Assembly (NCBI GenBank): GCA_900768725.1
Contig: CAAGDU010000040.1
Location: 1-8,440 of the forward strand
Reading direction: 5' to 3'
DNA: 8,440 nucleotides
DNA from: Bacteroidales bacterium
GTDB lineage: Bacteria; Bacteroidota; Bacteroidia; Bacteroidales; Paludibacteraceae
A program made the translations under genes and the position numbers. Under the pieces are notes generated by a model that saw only the letters and a list, made by a program, of their open reading frames with translations, was not told the origin of the DNA and did no database searches. Positions 1 through 6,337 of this stretch are shown here, piece by piece (position 1 is the stretch's first letter; every line of letters begins with the position of its first letter).

Positions 1-41
1 AATTAATGAATAATTACATGATAATTATATGTTAAAATTAT

Positions 42-58
42 GGCAATTACATGTTGCC
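42..58 (-). terminator. Weak hairpin after the beta-barrel gene, possible terminator
   Basis: The arms GGCAA (42-46) and TTGCC (54-58) form a 5-bp stem with a 7-nt loop, 14 bp beyond the stop codon of the outer-membrane protein gene. Read on the minus strand the stem is followed by ATAATTTT, which resembles a poor intrinsic terminator. The whole stretch 1-72 is very AT-rich, and AATTACATG occurs twice (12-20 and 45-53). The stem is short and the T-run is interrupted, so this is only a candidate. Confidence 0.25.
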
Positions 59-72
59 TTGTGAATAGAAAC

Positions 73-813
73 TTATTTTTGCGGGAAGACATATCCGATA
101 GCGATTTGCAGGGCGGCAGTGGTGTGGTAGCCGGGCTGTTGGTAATGTTCGGAGCCGGTGAGGTGGTTATTGACCAGACCGTAGTAGCAGACGCCTTCGA
201 GGGAGAGGAAGAGGCGGACGGGGGTGGTGTAGGTGATACCGATGCGTCCTACGAGACCGGCATCGAAACGGCGGTCGCGGCGCTTGTCGAAAGCATACGG
301 TTCTTCTACCACATAGTTGTCAAAGCCTAATGTTTGCAGGTCGTCCAGCCATTGCCTGTGGTACTCGTCCTGCATCTGTGCGGTGTATTTGCCGGAAGTC
401 CAATGCCCTGCGTAGCCGCCTATGTCGGCATAGCCGCGCACGTGCTCGCCGCCGAAAGAGAAACTGAGTGTGAGCGGCAGGAGGTGGTAGGTATTGGTGT
501 AGCGGTACTGCTCATGCTGTGTGTCTCTGTTGAGGTCTGTCCACTCGCGGAGATAGAAGCGGGAGGTGTAGTTGCGCTGCACCATGGTCCAGTCAAGCCG
601 CAAGCCGAGCCAGTCAAGGAAATTATACTGCGCGGTGATACCCATAGTACCGCTCCAGCCGGGGGTGAGCACACGGTCGTAGGCGTAGGTGTTCTCCTGC
701 GTGTAGCAGTTGAGGTCAGCACCCGCGGTTACGCCCAGCCGCCATTGGGCATGAGCAGCTGCCAGCGAGCACATGCCCGCCAGCAGCAAAACGAAGATAC
801 GATGAGAAGTCAT
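73..813 (-). CDS. Outer-membrane beta-barrel protein, PorT-like
   Basis: This 246-residue protein begins with a clear Sec signal peptide: K/R-poor start, hydrophobic core at about residues 6-20, and a likely cut after AHA at about residue 22. The rest alternates aromatic and polar residues in strands typical of an eight-stranded porin-like barrel, for example GVTAGADLNCY near the start, GITAQYNFLDWLGLRLDWTMVQ, the YHLLPLTLSFSF stretch and a final strand ALQIAIGYVF. This pattern fits the PorT / outer membrane beta-barrel domain family common in Bacteroidota; the exact ligand or role cannot be told. It starts 40 bp after the lipoprotein stop codon, so the two are probably cotranscribed. Unlike many barrels it ends in PQK rather than in an aromatic residue, although the last strand has F near its end. 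Confidence 0.8.
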   Translation of the reverse strand: MTSHRIFVLLLAGMCSLAAAHAQWRLGVTAGADLNCYTQENTYAYDRVLTPGWSGTMGITAQYNFLDWLGLRLDWTMVQRNYTSRFYLREWTDLNRDTQHEQYRYTNTYHLLPLTLSFSFGGEHVRGYADIGGYAGHWTSGKYTAQMQDEYHRQWLDDLQTLGFDNYVVEEPYAFDKRRDRRFDAGLVGRIGITYTTPVRLFLSLEGVCYYGLVNNHLTGSEHYQQPGYHTTAALQIAIGYVFPQK

Positions 814-853
814 AGTGGAGTATGCAGGTATCTACGCCTGATATAATACTAAA

Positions 854-1357
854 TTATTGATTGGTAACCTCGACTTTTCTCAATGTGAAAGGGAAAAAGG
901 CTTCTATAAATTTCGCTACTTTCTTGCCCGAATAAGTGTAACTTCCTAACGATTCGGTCGCAGGCTTTTCTGCTATTTTTTCGCCGGCAGCGTTGTATAA
1001 AGTAATTGTATAAACGAAATAGTAGGCAAAGGTATATTTGCTCGTGGTGTCAATTGCATCGGCGTTCAGTTTGCCGTCAAGGAGATAAGTTACACTTTGT
1101 GGAAAATCCTTGATGGTATTCGTCGTAGTGCATATGGTGTCATCTGCTGTGAAAGTCTTGATGACCTCGCCATCTACTAATAGCTGTATAGTGCTGACCC
1201 TTGTAAAGTCGCTACTGACTATGGTTGTAGTCGTTACAACGGAAGAAGCAATCTTCGTGTCTTCTATTGGGTTGTCCACATGATTGTCGCATGCACAAAA
1301 CGAGAATGCAATGACCAAGACTACCATTACAGACTCAAGAACGTTTGTTGTTTTCAT
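854..1357 (-). CDS. Small predicted lipoprotein of unknown function
   Basis: The 167-residue product has a short N-terminus, a hydrophobic stretch (residues 10-20) and a lipobox-like FCAC-DN sequence. The lipidated cysteine would most likely be Cys23, with Cys21 as alternative. The mature part is rich in Ser/Thr/Val and in beta-prone segments (VVTTTTIVSS, IQLLVDGEVIKTF, YFVYTITLYNAAGEKIAE), which suggests a small immunoglobulin-like or other all-beta fold. I do not recognise the family. Its DNA is visibly more A+T-rich than the rnf genes or the following barrel gene, a possible sign of different origin. It sits directly upstream of the barrel gene on the same strand, so a surface lipoprotein/barrel pair is a reasonable inference. 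The start at 1357 follows an A-rich stretch (CACACAAAAAACA), the usual Bacteroidota translation start context. Confidence 0.7.
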   Translation of the reverse strand: MKTTNVLESVMVVLVIAFSFCACDNHVDNPIEDTKIASSVVTTTTIVSSDFTRVSTIQLLVDGEVIKTFTADDTICTTTNTIKDFPQSVTYLLDGKLNADAIDTTSKYTFAYYFVYTITLYNAAGEKIAEKPATESLGSYTYSGKKVAKFIEAFFPFTLRKVEVTNQ

Positions 1358-1454
1358 TGTTTTTTGTGTGAAATTAAATTTGTTAGAAAAAATGTTTGTA
1401 CGCTTGTTTCCTTTTGCAAAAGCATAGGATGTGAAAGAGCCAAGAACAGAAAAT

Positions 1455-1462
1455 CAAAAGTA
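1455..1462 (-). promoter_or_regulatory. Possible -7 element for the lipoprotein gene
   Basis: On the minus strand this reads TACTTTTG, a full match to the Bacteroidota -7 consensus TANNTTTG. It lies about 98 bp upstream of the lipoprotein start. No TTTG-like -33 element is found 19-21 bp upstream, so the promoter is incomplete by sequence and remains tentative. If real, it would give the lipoprotein and barrel genes their own transcript, separate from rnf. Confidence 0.35.
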
Positions 1463-1501
1463 GTGATATACGAGTTGACCTATGTTGCTTATATAATGCA
1501 A

Positions 1502-1640
1502 GCCCTGTAAGGGCGATATAAAACAGCGTAGGGACTTGTCCCTACGTATGAAGTTTCCCCCCCCCTATTTTAAGCCCTGAAGGGGCGACATAACTCAATT
1601 TTGAATCGCTGGGTCAACATGTATATCATTGCCAAATCAA
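1502..1640. repeat. Composite palindromic repeat, copy 1
   Basis: This element consists of hairpin A (GCCCT GTA AGGGC, 1502-1514), a 12-bp link GATATAAAACAG, hairpin B (arms CGTAGGGAC and GTCCCTACG, 1527-1546), then TATG. After a C9 run (1557-1565) comes a third hairpin A-like unit (GCCCT GAA GGGGC, 1574-1586) followed by GACATAA. The element closes with a block at 1615-1640 (CAACATGTATATCATTG and on). A second copy in the same orientation lies at 8158-8307. The parts A, link, B and the closing block are shared; the middle differs. It looks like a non-coding dispersed element of REP or MITE type. Between rnfA and the lipoprotein gene (1358-1726) I see no gene, only this element, the 14-bp tandem repeat and a possible promoter. 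Confidence 0.75.
1527..1546 (-). terminator. Hairpin B, possible terminator of the rnf operon
   Basis: A perfect 9-bp stem (CGTAGGGAC / GTCCCTACG) with a 2-nt loop is followed, in the direction of rnf transcription, by CTGTTTTAT. That is a strong stem with a short T-run, about 180 bp after the rnfA stop. It is part of the dispersed repeat, so any terminator role may be secondary. The T-run is short, which keeps the call tentative. Confidence 0.4.
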
Positions 1641-1691
1641 TAGCCATGAACAAAGACTAACAGACCTTAGATAAAAGTGTTTCCAATAAGT

Positions 1692-1719
1692 CCTTGTTCA
1701 TGGTTCCTTGTTCGTGGTT
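1692..1719. repeat. 14-bp tandem repeat beside the rnfA stop codon
   Basis: Two units, CCTTGTTCATGGTT (1692-1705) and CCTTGTTCGTGGTT (1706-1719), match at 13 of 14 bases. The first also forms a 10-bp inverted repeat with CCATGAACAA at 1644-1653. GACTAAC (1655-1661) is complementary to GTTAGTC (1721-1727), which includes the first base of the rnfA stop triplet. The array ends 7 bp before the stop codon, in the transcribed 3' region of rnfA. Confidence 0.7.
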
Positions 1720-1726
1720 CGTTAGT

Positions 1727-2341
1727 CTAACCAACCACTCCGCTGAAGCCCATGAATGCCATAGCGAGCAAGCCTGCGGTGAGGAGCGCGATGGGTGTGC
1801 CTTCCATTGCTTTCGGCACTTTGTTCATAGACAACTGCTCGCGGATACCGGCGAACAGCACCAATGCGAGGGCGAAGCCGAGGGCGGTGCATACTGCATA
1901 CCAGAGACCCGTCCAGAGGCTCGGGTCAGCGCCACCGGGCAACTTACTTGCCAACATCTCGGGCGTTGCCACGATGATGGCCACACCAAGAATACAGCAG
2001 TTAGTGGTGATGAGGGGCAGGAACACACCCAGCGCTTGATACAGCGCGGGGCTGATTTTCTTGAGCACAATCTCAATCATCTGCACCAGCGCGGCAATCA
2101 CCAAGATGAAGACGATTGTCTGCAAGAAACCCAATCCAAAGCGATTGAGCAACATCTGCAGCAGGTAGGTCAGCAAGGTAGCTAATGCCATCACGAAGGT
2201 AACGGCAGCGCCCATACCCAGCGCAGTGTCAATCTTCTTACTAACTCCCAAGAACGGGCATATACCCAAGAACTGCGACAGCACTACATTGTTTACAAGG
2301 ATAGCGCTAATAAATATCAATAGGTAAACCATAGTTGTCAT
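1727..2341 (-). CDS. rnfA: Rnf complex subunit RnfA, integral membrane
   Basis: RnfA is one of two paralogous six-helix membrane subunits of the Rnf complex (RnfA/RnfE, homologous to NqrE/NqrD). Together they hold an iron-sulfur cluster in the middle of the membrane that passes electrons across it. The 204 residues are of normal family length and almost wholly hydrophobic. The hallmark half-motifs are visible: LSQFLGICPFLGVSKK near the N-terminus (Cys28) and FLPLITTNCCILGVAI in the middle (Cys115/Cys116), which supply the cluster ligands. The start is fixed by the ATGA overlap with the rnfE stop, indicating translational coupling; Met4 would be the alternative start but is less likely. It is the last gene of the operon, followed by repeats and a possible terminator. 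Confidence 0.96.
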   Translation of the reverse strand: MTTMVYLLIFISAILVNNVVLSQFLGICPFLGVSKKIDTALGMGAAVTFVMALATLLTYLLQMLLNRFGLGFLQTIVFILVIAALVQMIEIVLKKISPALYQALGVFLPLITTNCCILGVAIIVATPEMLASKLPGGADPSLWTGLWYAVCTALGFALALVLFAGIREQLSMNKVPKAMEGTPIALLTAGLLAMAFMGFSGVVG

Positions 2342-2922
2342 TTTTTCAGTTTGTTAACTAATGCCATTACGTATGCCAGTGCGATGAAGGCACCCGGGGC
2401 GAGGACGAAGACGAGCATGCCGTAGTTCTCGGGGAAGATAGCGAAATCGAAAATCTTGCCCGTGCCCAGCAGTTCGCGGATAGCGCCGAGGATGGTCAGC
2501 GCCAGCGTGAAGCCGAGACCCATGCCGATGCCGTCCAATGCAGAGAGACCTACGTTGTTCTTCGCAGCAAATGCCTCTGCGCGACCCAGCACGATACAGT
2601 TCACCACAATCAGCGGGATGAACAAGCCGAGTGCGTCGTAGATAGCGGGCAGATACGCCTGCACAAGCAGTTGCACCATGGTTACGAACGATGCAATCAC
2701 CACGATGAAAGCAGGGATACGCACCTTATCGGGAATCAGGTTCTTCAGGAGAGAGATAACGATATTCGAGCAGATGAGCACCGCCGTGGTGGCAAGCCCC
2801 ATCGACATACCGTTGATGGCAGAGGTGGTAGTAGCCAGCGTGGGGCACATACCCAGCACGAGAGCGAAAGTAGGGTTCTCGCGCAGAATGCCATTGGTTA
2901 GTGTTTTTAATGCCTTATTCAT
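2338..2922 (-). CDS. rnfE: Rnf complex subunit RnfE, integral membrane
   Basis: RnfE is the partner paralogue of RnfA in the membrane core of the Rnf complex and is expected to have opposite topology. The 194-residue product has six hydrophobic segments. The family signatures are ENPTFALVLGMCPTLA (Cys26) and IPLIVVNCIVLGRAEAFA (Cys109), the two cysteines expected to bind half of the intramembrane cluster. The GMGLGFTLALTILGAIRELLGTG segment in the second half is also typical. Its stop codon overlaps the rnfA start by four bases. Upstream is an unusual 131-bp gap of repeats separating it from rnfG, whereas these genes are normally tightly packed. No Shine-Dalgarno is seen; the start is preceded by AT-rich heptamer repeats and TTAAATAGACT. 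Confidence 0.96.
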   Translation of the reverse strand: MNKALKTLTNGILRENPTFALVLGMCPTLATTTSAINGMSMGLATTAVLICSNIVISLLKNLIPDKVRIPAFIVVIASFVTMVQLLVQAYLPAIYDALGLFIPLIVVNCIVLGRAEAFAAKNNVGLSALDGIGMGLGFTLALTILGAIRELLGTGKIFDFAIFPENYGMLVFVLAPGAFIALAYVMALVNKLKK

Positions 2923-3053
2923 AGTCTATTTAATTATGAATTATGAATTATGAATTATGAGGGCTTCGCTTGGTGAAAGATAAAGAGTTTCATAGTAGAA
3001 GGTAATACGTCTTTAATCCTTTATCTTTTAGCGTAGCGGTCTTTAGTCCTCAT
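2923..3053. repeat. Repeat-filled gap between rnfG and rnfE
   Basis: Nearest rnfE are four perfect tandem copies of the heptamer AATTATG (2932-2959). The segment 2944-2964 is identical to the reverse complement of 7480-7500. A 10-bp inverted repeat pairs AAAGATAAAG (2976-2985) with CTTTATCTTT (3019-3028). CTTTAATCCT (3011-3020) recurs as CTTTAGTCCT (3041-3050). GCGTAGCGGTC (3031-3041) is the reverse complement, with one mismatch, of GACCGCTTCGC at 4861-4871 in the rnfC-rnfD gap. No gene and no consensus promoter is seen. Confidence 0.85.
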
Positions 3054-3827
3054 TTACTTCTTGCAGTTGTGTTTGCATTGGTGCTCACCATCGTGCTTGC
3101 AGTTGCCGCAGTTGCCTTCGCAGGGTGTGCCCTTGGTCTTGCAGCACTCCTCAATGGGTTTGCCGCACTCGCAGGTTTCTGGGGACGCCCCGATGGTGTC
3201 GCGGGCGGTTATGGAAGCGTCTTCCGACACTTTCGGCGCTGCTTGTTGGCTGGCGCCGGACGCTGCTTCTACTTCGCCCTCGGTGTAAGCCTCGTATGCT
3301 TTGTTCACTGCCTCCAAGAAAGCGCGGCTGGAGATGGTGGCTGCCGTGATAGCGTCCACGTCGCCGCCGTCTTTGCTCACAGTCATCGCGCCCGTTGCCT
3401 TGCGCCCGATGATGTTCTGCCCTGCCTTGTCGGCGTTCTTGAACCACTCTACAATATGCGTACCCAAGCCCGGAGTCTCGGTCTGCTCCAGCACCTCATA
3501 GCCGGTGATGTGGCTATCGTTGTCGAAGCCTACCATCAGGCGGATTTTGCCGCCGAAGCCGTTTGATTCGGTCTCCACGGCAGCCCCTGCAAAGGTGTCG
3601 CCCGTGTAGGCTTTGTGCACCGTCAATCCCTGCACGGTCTCGGGTTCGGCAATACGCTCGTGTGCAGGAAGGACGGCACTGATGGCGGCTGCCTGCTTGG
3701 CTATTTTCTGCGCCTCGATGTTCTCCTGCGTCAGCAGATAAACACCCGACAACAGCGCTGCTGCCACCAACGCAATGCAAGTCAGCGACAGTATCATGTT
3801 CAAAAGTGAACTCTTTAACTTTGCCAT
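3054..3827 (-). CDS. rnfG: Rnf complex subunit RnfG with a Cys/His-rich C-terminal tail
   Basis: RnfG is the flavoprotein subunit that holds FMN covalently on the outer face of the membrane and passes electrons to or from RnfD. One membrane anchor lies at about residues 11-32. The FMN-binding domain follows; DAITAATISSRA (159-170) matches the flavinylation motif, with Thr164 as the expected attachment residue. TPGLGTHI (118-125) is also typical. Residues 185-257 are extra. After a Ser/Ala-rich linker comes a tail with nine cysteines (219, 221, 228, 229, 236, 240, 243, 251, 255) and three histidines (245, 249, 253), the last part being lysine-rich. This makes the protein longer than usual RnfG (roughly 190-220 residues, from memory). 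The tail is in frame and uninterrupted and should be periplasmic. The start is supported by GGAGG 8 nt upstream; rnfD ends 13 bp before. Confidence 0.95.
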   Translation of the reverse strand: MAKLKSSLLNMILSLTCIALVAAALLSGVYLLTQENIEAQKIAKQAAAISAVLPAHERIAEPETVQGLTVHKAYTGDTFAGAAVETESNGFGGKIRLMVGFDNDSHITGYEVLEQTETPGLGTHIVEWFKNADKAGQNIIGRKATGAMTVSKDGGDVDAITAATISSRAFLEAVNKAYEAYTEGEVEAASGASQQAAPKVSEDASITARDTIGASPETCECGKPIEECCKTKGTPCEGNCGNCKHDGEHQCKHNCKK

Positions 3828-3835
3828 AGTTGTAT

Positions 3836-3840
3836 CCTCC
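3836..3840 (-). promoter_or_regulatory. Shine-Dalgarno GGAGG for rnfG
   Basis: GGAGG on the minus strand lies 8 nt before the rnfG ATG and directly follows the rnfD stop codon. Strong Shine-Dalgarno sites are uncommon in Bacteroidota, and most genes here lack one (rseC, rnfB, rnfD, rnfE). It therefore fixes this start and may raise rnfG translation. Confidence 0.7.
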
Positions 3841-4839
3841 TTATTTCTTTTTCTCGCCGAAGCGTTTCGGGCGAATATGGTTCAACAACGGAACGCAAGC
3901 GTTCATAATCAGAATGGCAAACGACATACCTTCGGGGTAAGCGCCCCATGTACGAATCACCATCACAATCACACCGATACCCACGCCGAAGATGATTTTT
4001 CCCCAAGCGGTCATAGGCGATGTAACATAGTCCGTTGCCATGAAGAATGCACCGAGCATGATACCACCCGTGCAGAGCGTCATCGCGATGTATTGGCAGG
4101 TGGTGAGTCCTTCGGGCAGTGCGCCGCACCATCCCGTAACGGCTGCGAACAGCGTTACCGTAGCCAGTATGCTGACGGGGATATGCCATGTTATCACGCG
4201 CGTGATAATAAGGAAAAGTCCGCCGATGAGCAGGAGTAGTGCGCTGACCTCACCGAGCGAGCCGCCCATCACACCGAGGAAGGCATCCCAGAGGTCGGGC
4301 AATTGGCTCACCACGGAGGCGTCGCCTGCTTTCACTGCCTGCTTGAGCAATGCCAGCGGGGTGGCACCCGTCTCTGCGTCCACATAACTGCCTGCGAAGC
4401 CCAGCGGGCGAGGCCATGTGGTCATCTGAACAGGGAAAGAGATAAGCAGGAAGACACGTCCGACCAGCGCGGGGTTGAAGGGGTTTTGCCCCAGTCCGCC
4501 GAACGACATCTTACCTACGCCGATGGCTACCAATGCGCCAATCAGCACTATCCACCAAGGCAGGTTGCTCGGCAGGTTGAATGCCAGCAGCAGACCCGTC
4601 AATACAGCGGAGAAGTCTCCAATCATAGGAGTCTCACGGAGCAGGAACTTCGTAATCAGCCACTCGAACAGCACGCAGGCTGCCACGCTGATTGCCGCAG
4701 TAATCAAAGCGCCCCAACCGAACTCAATGACCGACATCACGTATGCCGGCAGCAGAGCCAGTATCACAAGGAGCATATTTTTCCGAACACTATCGTTGTT
4801 GTGTACATGCGGTGCCGGAGATACAATTAACTTTTGCAT
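3841..4839 (-). CDS. rnfD: Rnf complex subunit RnfD, covalent-FMN membrane subunit
   Basis: RnfD (homologue of NqrB) is a multi-helix membrane protein carrying covalently bound FMN, usually seen as the electron link between the inner cluster, RnfG and the ion-conducting path. The 332-residue product has about nine or ten hydrophobic segments. Conserved features are GDFSAVLTGLLLAFNLP (74-90), FGGLGQNPFNPALVGR (113-128) and the flavinylation motif DAETGATPL, with Thr160 as the attachment residue. YVTSPMTAWGK in the later part is also typical. It is separated from rnfC by a 154-bp repeat-rich gap, which is odd for an operon whose other joints overlap or nearly touch. No Shine-Dalgarno is seen; the start context is A-rich (AATAAACAACT). 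It ends 13 bp before rnfG. Confidence 0.96.
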   Translation of the reverse strand: MQKLIVSPAPHVHNNDSVRKNMLLVILALLPAYVMSVIEFGWGALITAAISVAACVLFEWLITKFLLRETPMIGDFSAVLTGLLLAFNLPSNLPWWIVLIGALVAIGVGKMSFGGLGQNPFNPALVGRVFLLISFPVQMTTWPRPLGFAGSYVDAETGATPLALLKQAVKAGDASVVSQLPDLWDAFLGVMGGSLGEVSALLLLIGGLFLIITRVITWHIPVSILATVTLFAAVTGWCGALPEGLTTCQYIAMTLCTGGIMLGAFFMATDYVTSPMTAWGKIIFGVGIGVIVMVIRTWGAYPEGMSFAILIMNACVPLLNHIRPKRFGEKKK

Positions 4840-4860
4840 AGTTGTTTATTAAGATTTTAT

Positions 4861-4987
4861 GACCGCTTCGCTGTTGGAAGTTAGATCGCTTTGCTGTTAG
4901 ATCGCTTCGCTGTGAGATATTAGATCGCATAGCCTCTTACAGCCGAAGGCGGTCAAACTTCTAACTTCTAACAGCGCGTGGCGCGGT
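4861..4987. repeat. Long imperfect inverted repeat with internal 16-bp repeats, between rnfC and rnfD
   Basis: The outer arms are 4861-4884 and 4961-4987. Within them CGCTGTTGGAAGTTAG (4869-4884) is complementary to 4961-4976 at 15 of 16 positions, and GACCGC (4861-4866) is complementary to GCGGTC at 4949-4954 and near-complementary to the GGCGCGGTC end of the right arm. The loop carries two tandem copies of TTAGATCGCTTYGCTG (4881-4896 and 4897-4912) and a partial third (TTAGATCGCATAG, 4920-4932). The array fills almost the whole gap between rnfD (start at 4839) and the rnfC stop at 4994. No gene or consensus promoter is visible. Confidence 0.85.
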
Positions 4988-4993
4988 CTTTGG

Positions 4994-6337
4994 TTACTTC
5001 TTTGCCGCTTGTCGAGCGCGGATGTTGGCACCTACTTTGCCTTTGCCTAAACGGATGTAGTCGAGCAAGGGTCGATGGCTGGGGCAGGTGAAGAGACAGC
5101 AGCCGCAATCGATGCAATCCATCACGTCGTGCTTCTCCATGGTGTCCCAGTCTTGGCGTGCGCTGAGTTGCGCCAGCAGGTAGGGCTCCAAGCCCATCGG
5201 GCAGGCATCCACGCACTTCGCGCAGCGGATGCAGTTGGTCGGCTCGTGGCGACGGCTCTCGTTCTCCGGCATGAAGAGCAATGCTGACAGCCGCTTGTTG
5301 GCAGGCATTGCCTCAAGGTTGGAGATGGCGCGTCCCATCATAGGACCGCCGGCGATGATACGCCCCGAGTGGTCGGGTATGCCGCCGGCGAAGTCGATAA
5401 TCTCTGTAATCGGCGTACCGAAGCGCACGCGGTAGTTGCCCGGCTTCTCCATGTGTTTGCCCGTTACGGTCATCACGCGGTCAATCAGCGGCTTGTTCTT
5501 CTGCACTGCCTCATAGACAGCGTACAGCGTAGCCACGTTGTCCACCACGGCACCCACCTCGATAGGCAGTGCGCCGCTCGGCACTTGGCGACGGATACAA
5601 GCGTCAATCAACTGTTTCTCACCGCCTTGCGGGTACTTCACCTTCAGCGGTTTCACCTCTACGCCCAGCATCTTGCTTGCCAGTTCCTGCATGTGTTTGA
5701 TGGCATCGGGCTTGTTCTTCTCAATACCGATGATGGCGCGGTGGATACCGAGGGCTTTCATCACGATTTGAATACCAATCATGATTTCCTCGCCGTGCTC
5801 AAGCATCAGTTGGTGGTCGTTGGTGAGATAGGGTTCGCACTCTACGCCGTTGACAATCAGCACTTCGGCTTTCTTGCCCGGGGGCGGAAGCAACTTCACC
5901 TGCGTAGGGAAGCATGCGCCGCCGAGACCTACAATACCCGCTGCGGCAATCTTATCCACTATCTCTTTGGGCTCGAGCGTGCACTCGCGCTTGATGTCCG
6001 GCGTGCGGTCTATCTCGGGCAGCCACTCGTCGCCCTCCACGTCAATCATGATAGCCGGTGCGCGGAAGCCCGTAGCGTCCACGATAGAGTCAATCTTCGA
6101 CACCGTACCGCTCACGGGCGAGCATACGTTGGAACTGACGAAACCGTTTGCTTTGGCTATCAACTGTCCCACCAGCACTTTGTCGCCTTTCTCCACTACG
6201 GGCACGGCGGGCGCACCGATGTGCTGTGCGAGCAGGATGGTCGCTTTCTTCGGCAGCGGGCAATCCACGATGGGCTTGTGCGCCGAAAACTCCTTGTTTT
6301 CCTGTGGATGAACTCCACCTATACGAAACGTACTCAT
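4994..6337 (-). CDS. rnfC: Rnf complex subunit RnfC, NADH-interacting Fe-S flavoprotein
   Basis: RnfC is the peripheral cytoplasmic subunit that exchanges electrons with NAD+/NADH, related to the 51-kDa (NuoF) subunit of complex I. The start FRIGGVHPQENKEFSA is the classic RnfC N-terminus. The nucleotide/FMN-binding region shows GLGGACFPTQVK (137-148) and NGVECEPYLTND (163-174). Two ferredoxin-type [4Fe-4S] motifs lie near the C-terminus: Cys369/372/375/379 (CIRCAKCVDACP) and Cys408/411/414/418 (CIDCGCCLFTCPSHRPL). Its 447 residues match the compact form of the family, without the long repeat-rich tail of the gammaproteobacterial protein. The start overlaps the rnfB stop in ATGA and follows a strong AAGGAGG site, so its translation is probably coupled to rnfB. 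Confidence 0.97.
   Translation of the reverse strand: MSTFRIGGVHPQENKEFSAHKPIVDCPLPKKATILLAQHIGAPAVPVVEKGDKVLVGQLIAKANGFVSSNVCSPVSGTVSKIDSIVDATGFRAPAIMIDVEGDEWLPEIDRTPDIKRECTLEPKEIVDKIAAAGIVGLGGACFPTQVKLLPPPGKKAEVLIVNGVECEPYLTNDHQLMLEHGEEIMIGIQIVMKALGIHRAIIGIEKNKPDAIKHMQELASKMLGVEVKPLKVKYPQGGEKQLIDACIRRQVPSGALPIEVGAVVDNVATLYAVYEAVQKNKPLIDRVMTVTGKHMEKPGNYRVRFGTPITEIIDFAGGIPDHSGRIIAGGPMMGRAISNLEAMPANKRLSALLFMPENESRRHEPTNCIRCAKCVDACPMGLEPYLLAQLSARQDWDTMEKHDVMDCIDCGCCLFTCPSHRPLLDYIRLGKGKVGANIRARQAAKK

Noticed and set aside
334..846. 170-codon plus-strand open frame opposite the barrel gene
   Set aside because: The opposite strand encodes a protein with a signal peptide and a coherent beta-barrel pattern; the plus-strand product has no such features.
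1280..1510. 76-codon plus-strand open frame between the lipoprotein and rnfA
   Set aside because: It overlaps the lipoprotein start and runs into the repeat; no start signal or protein-like composition was seen.
1502..1640. CRISPR-like array
   Set aside because: The repeated units are hairpins of different spacing with no regular spacers and no cas genes nearby; a dispersed palindromic element fits better.
2976..3028. Internal promoter for rnfE-rnfA
   Set aside because: TATCTTTC resembles the -7 element at 7 of 8 positions, but no -33 TTTG lies at the right distance.
3061..3180. RnfG tail as the result of a frameshift or misassembly
   Set aside because: The frame is continuous from the FMN domain through a Ser/Ala linker to the stop codon, and the Cys/His pattern is too ordered for out-of-frame sequence.
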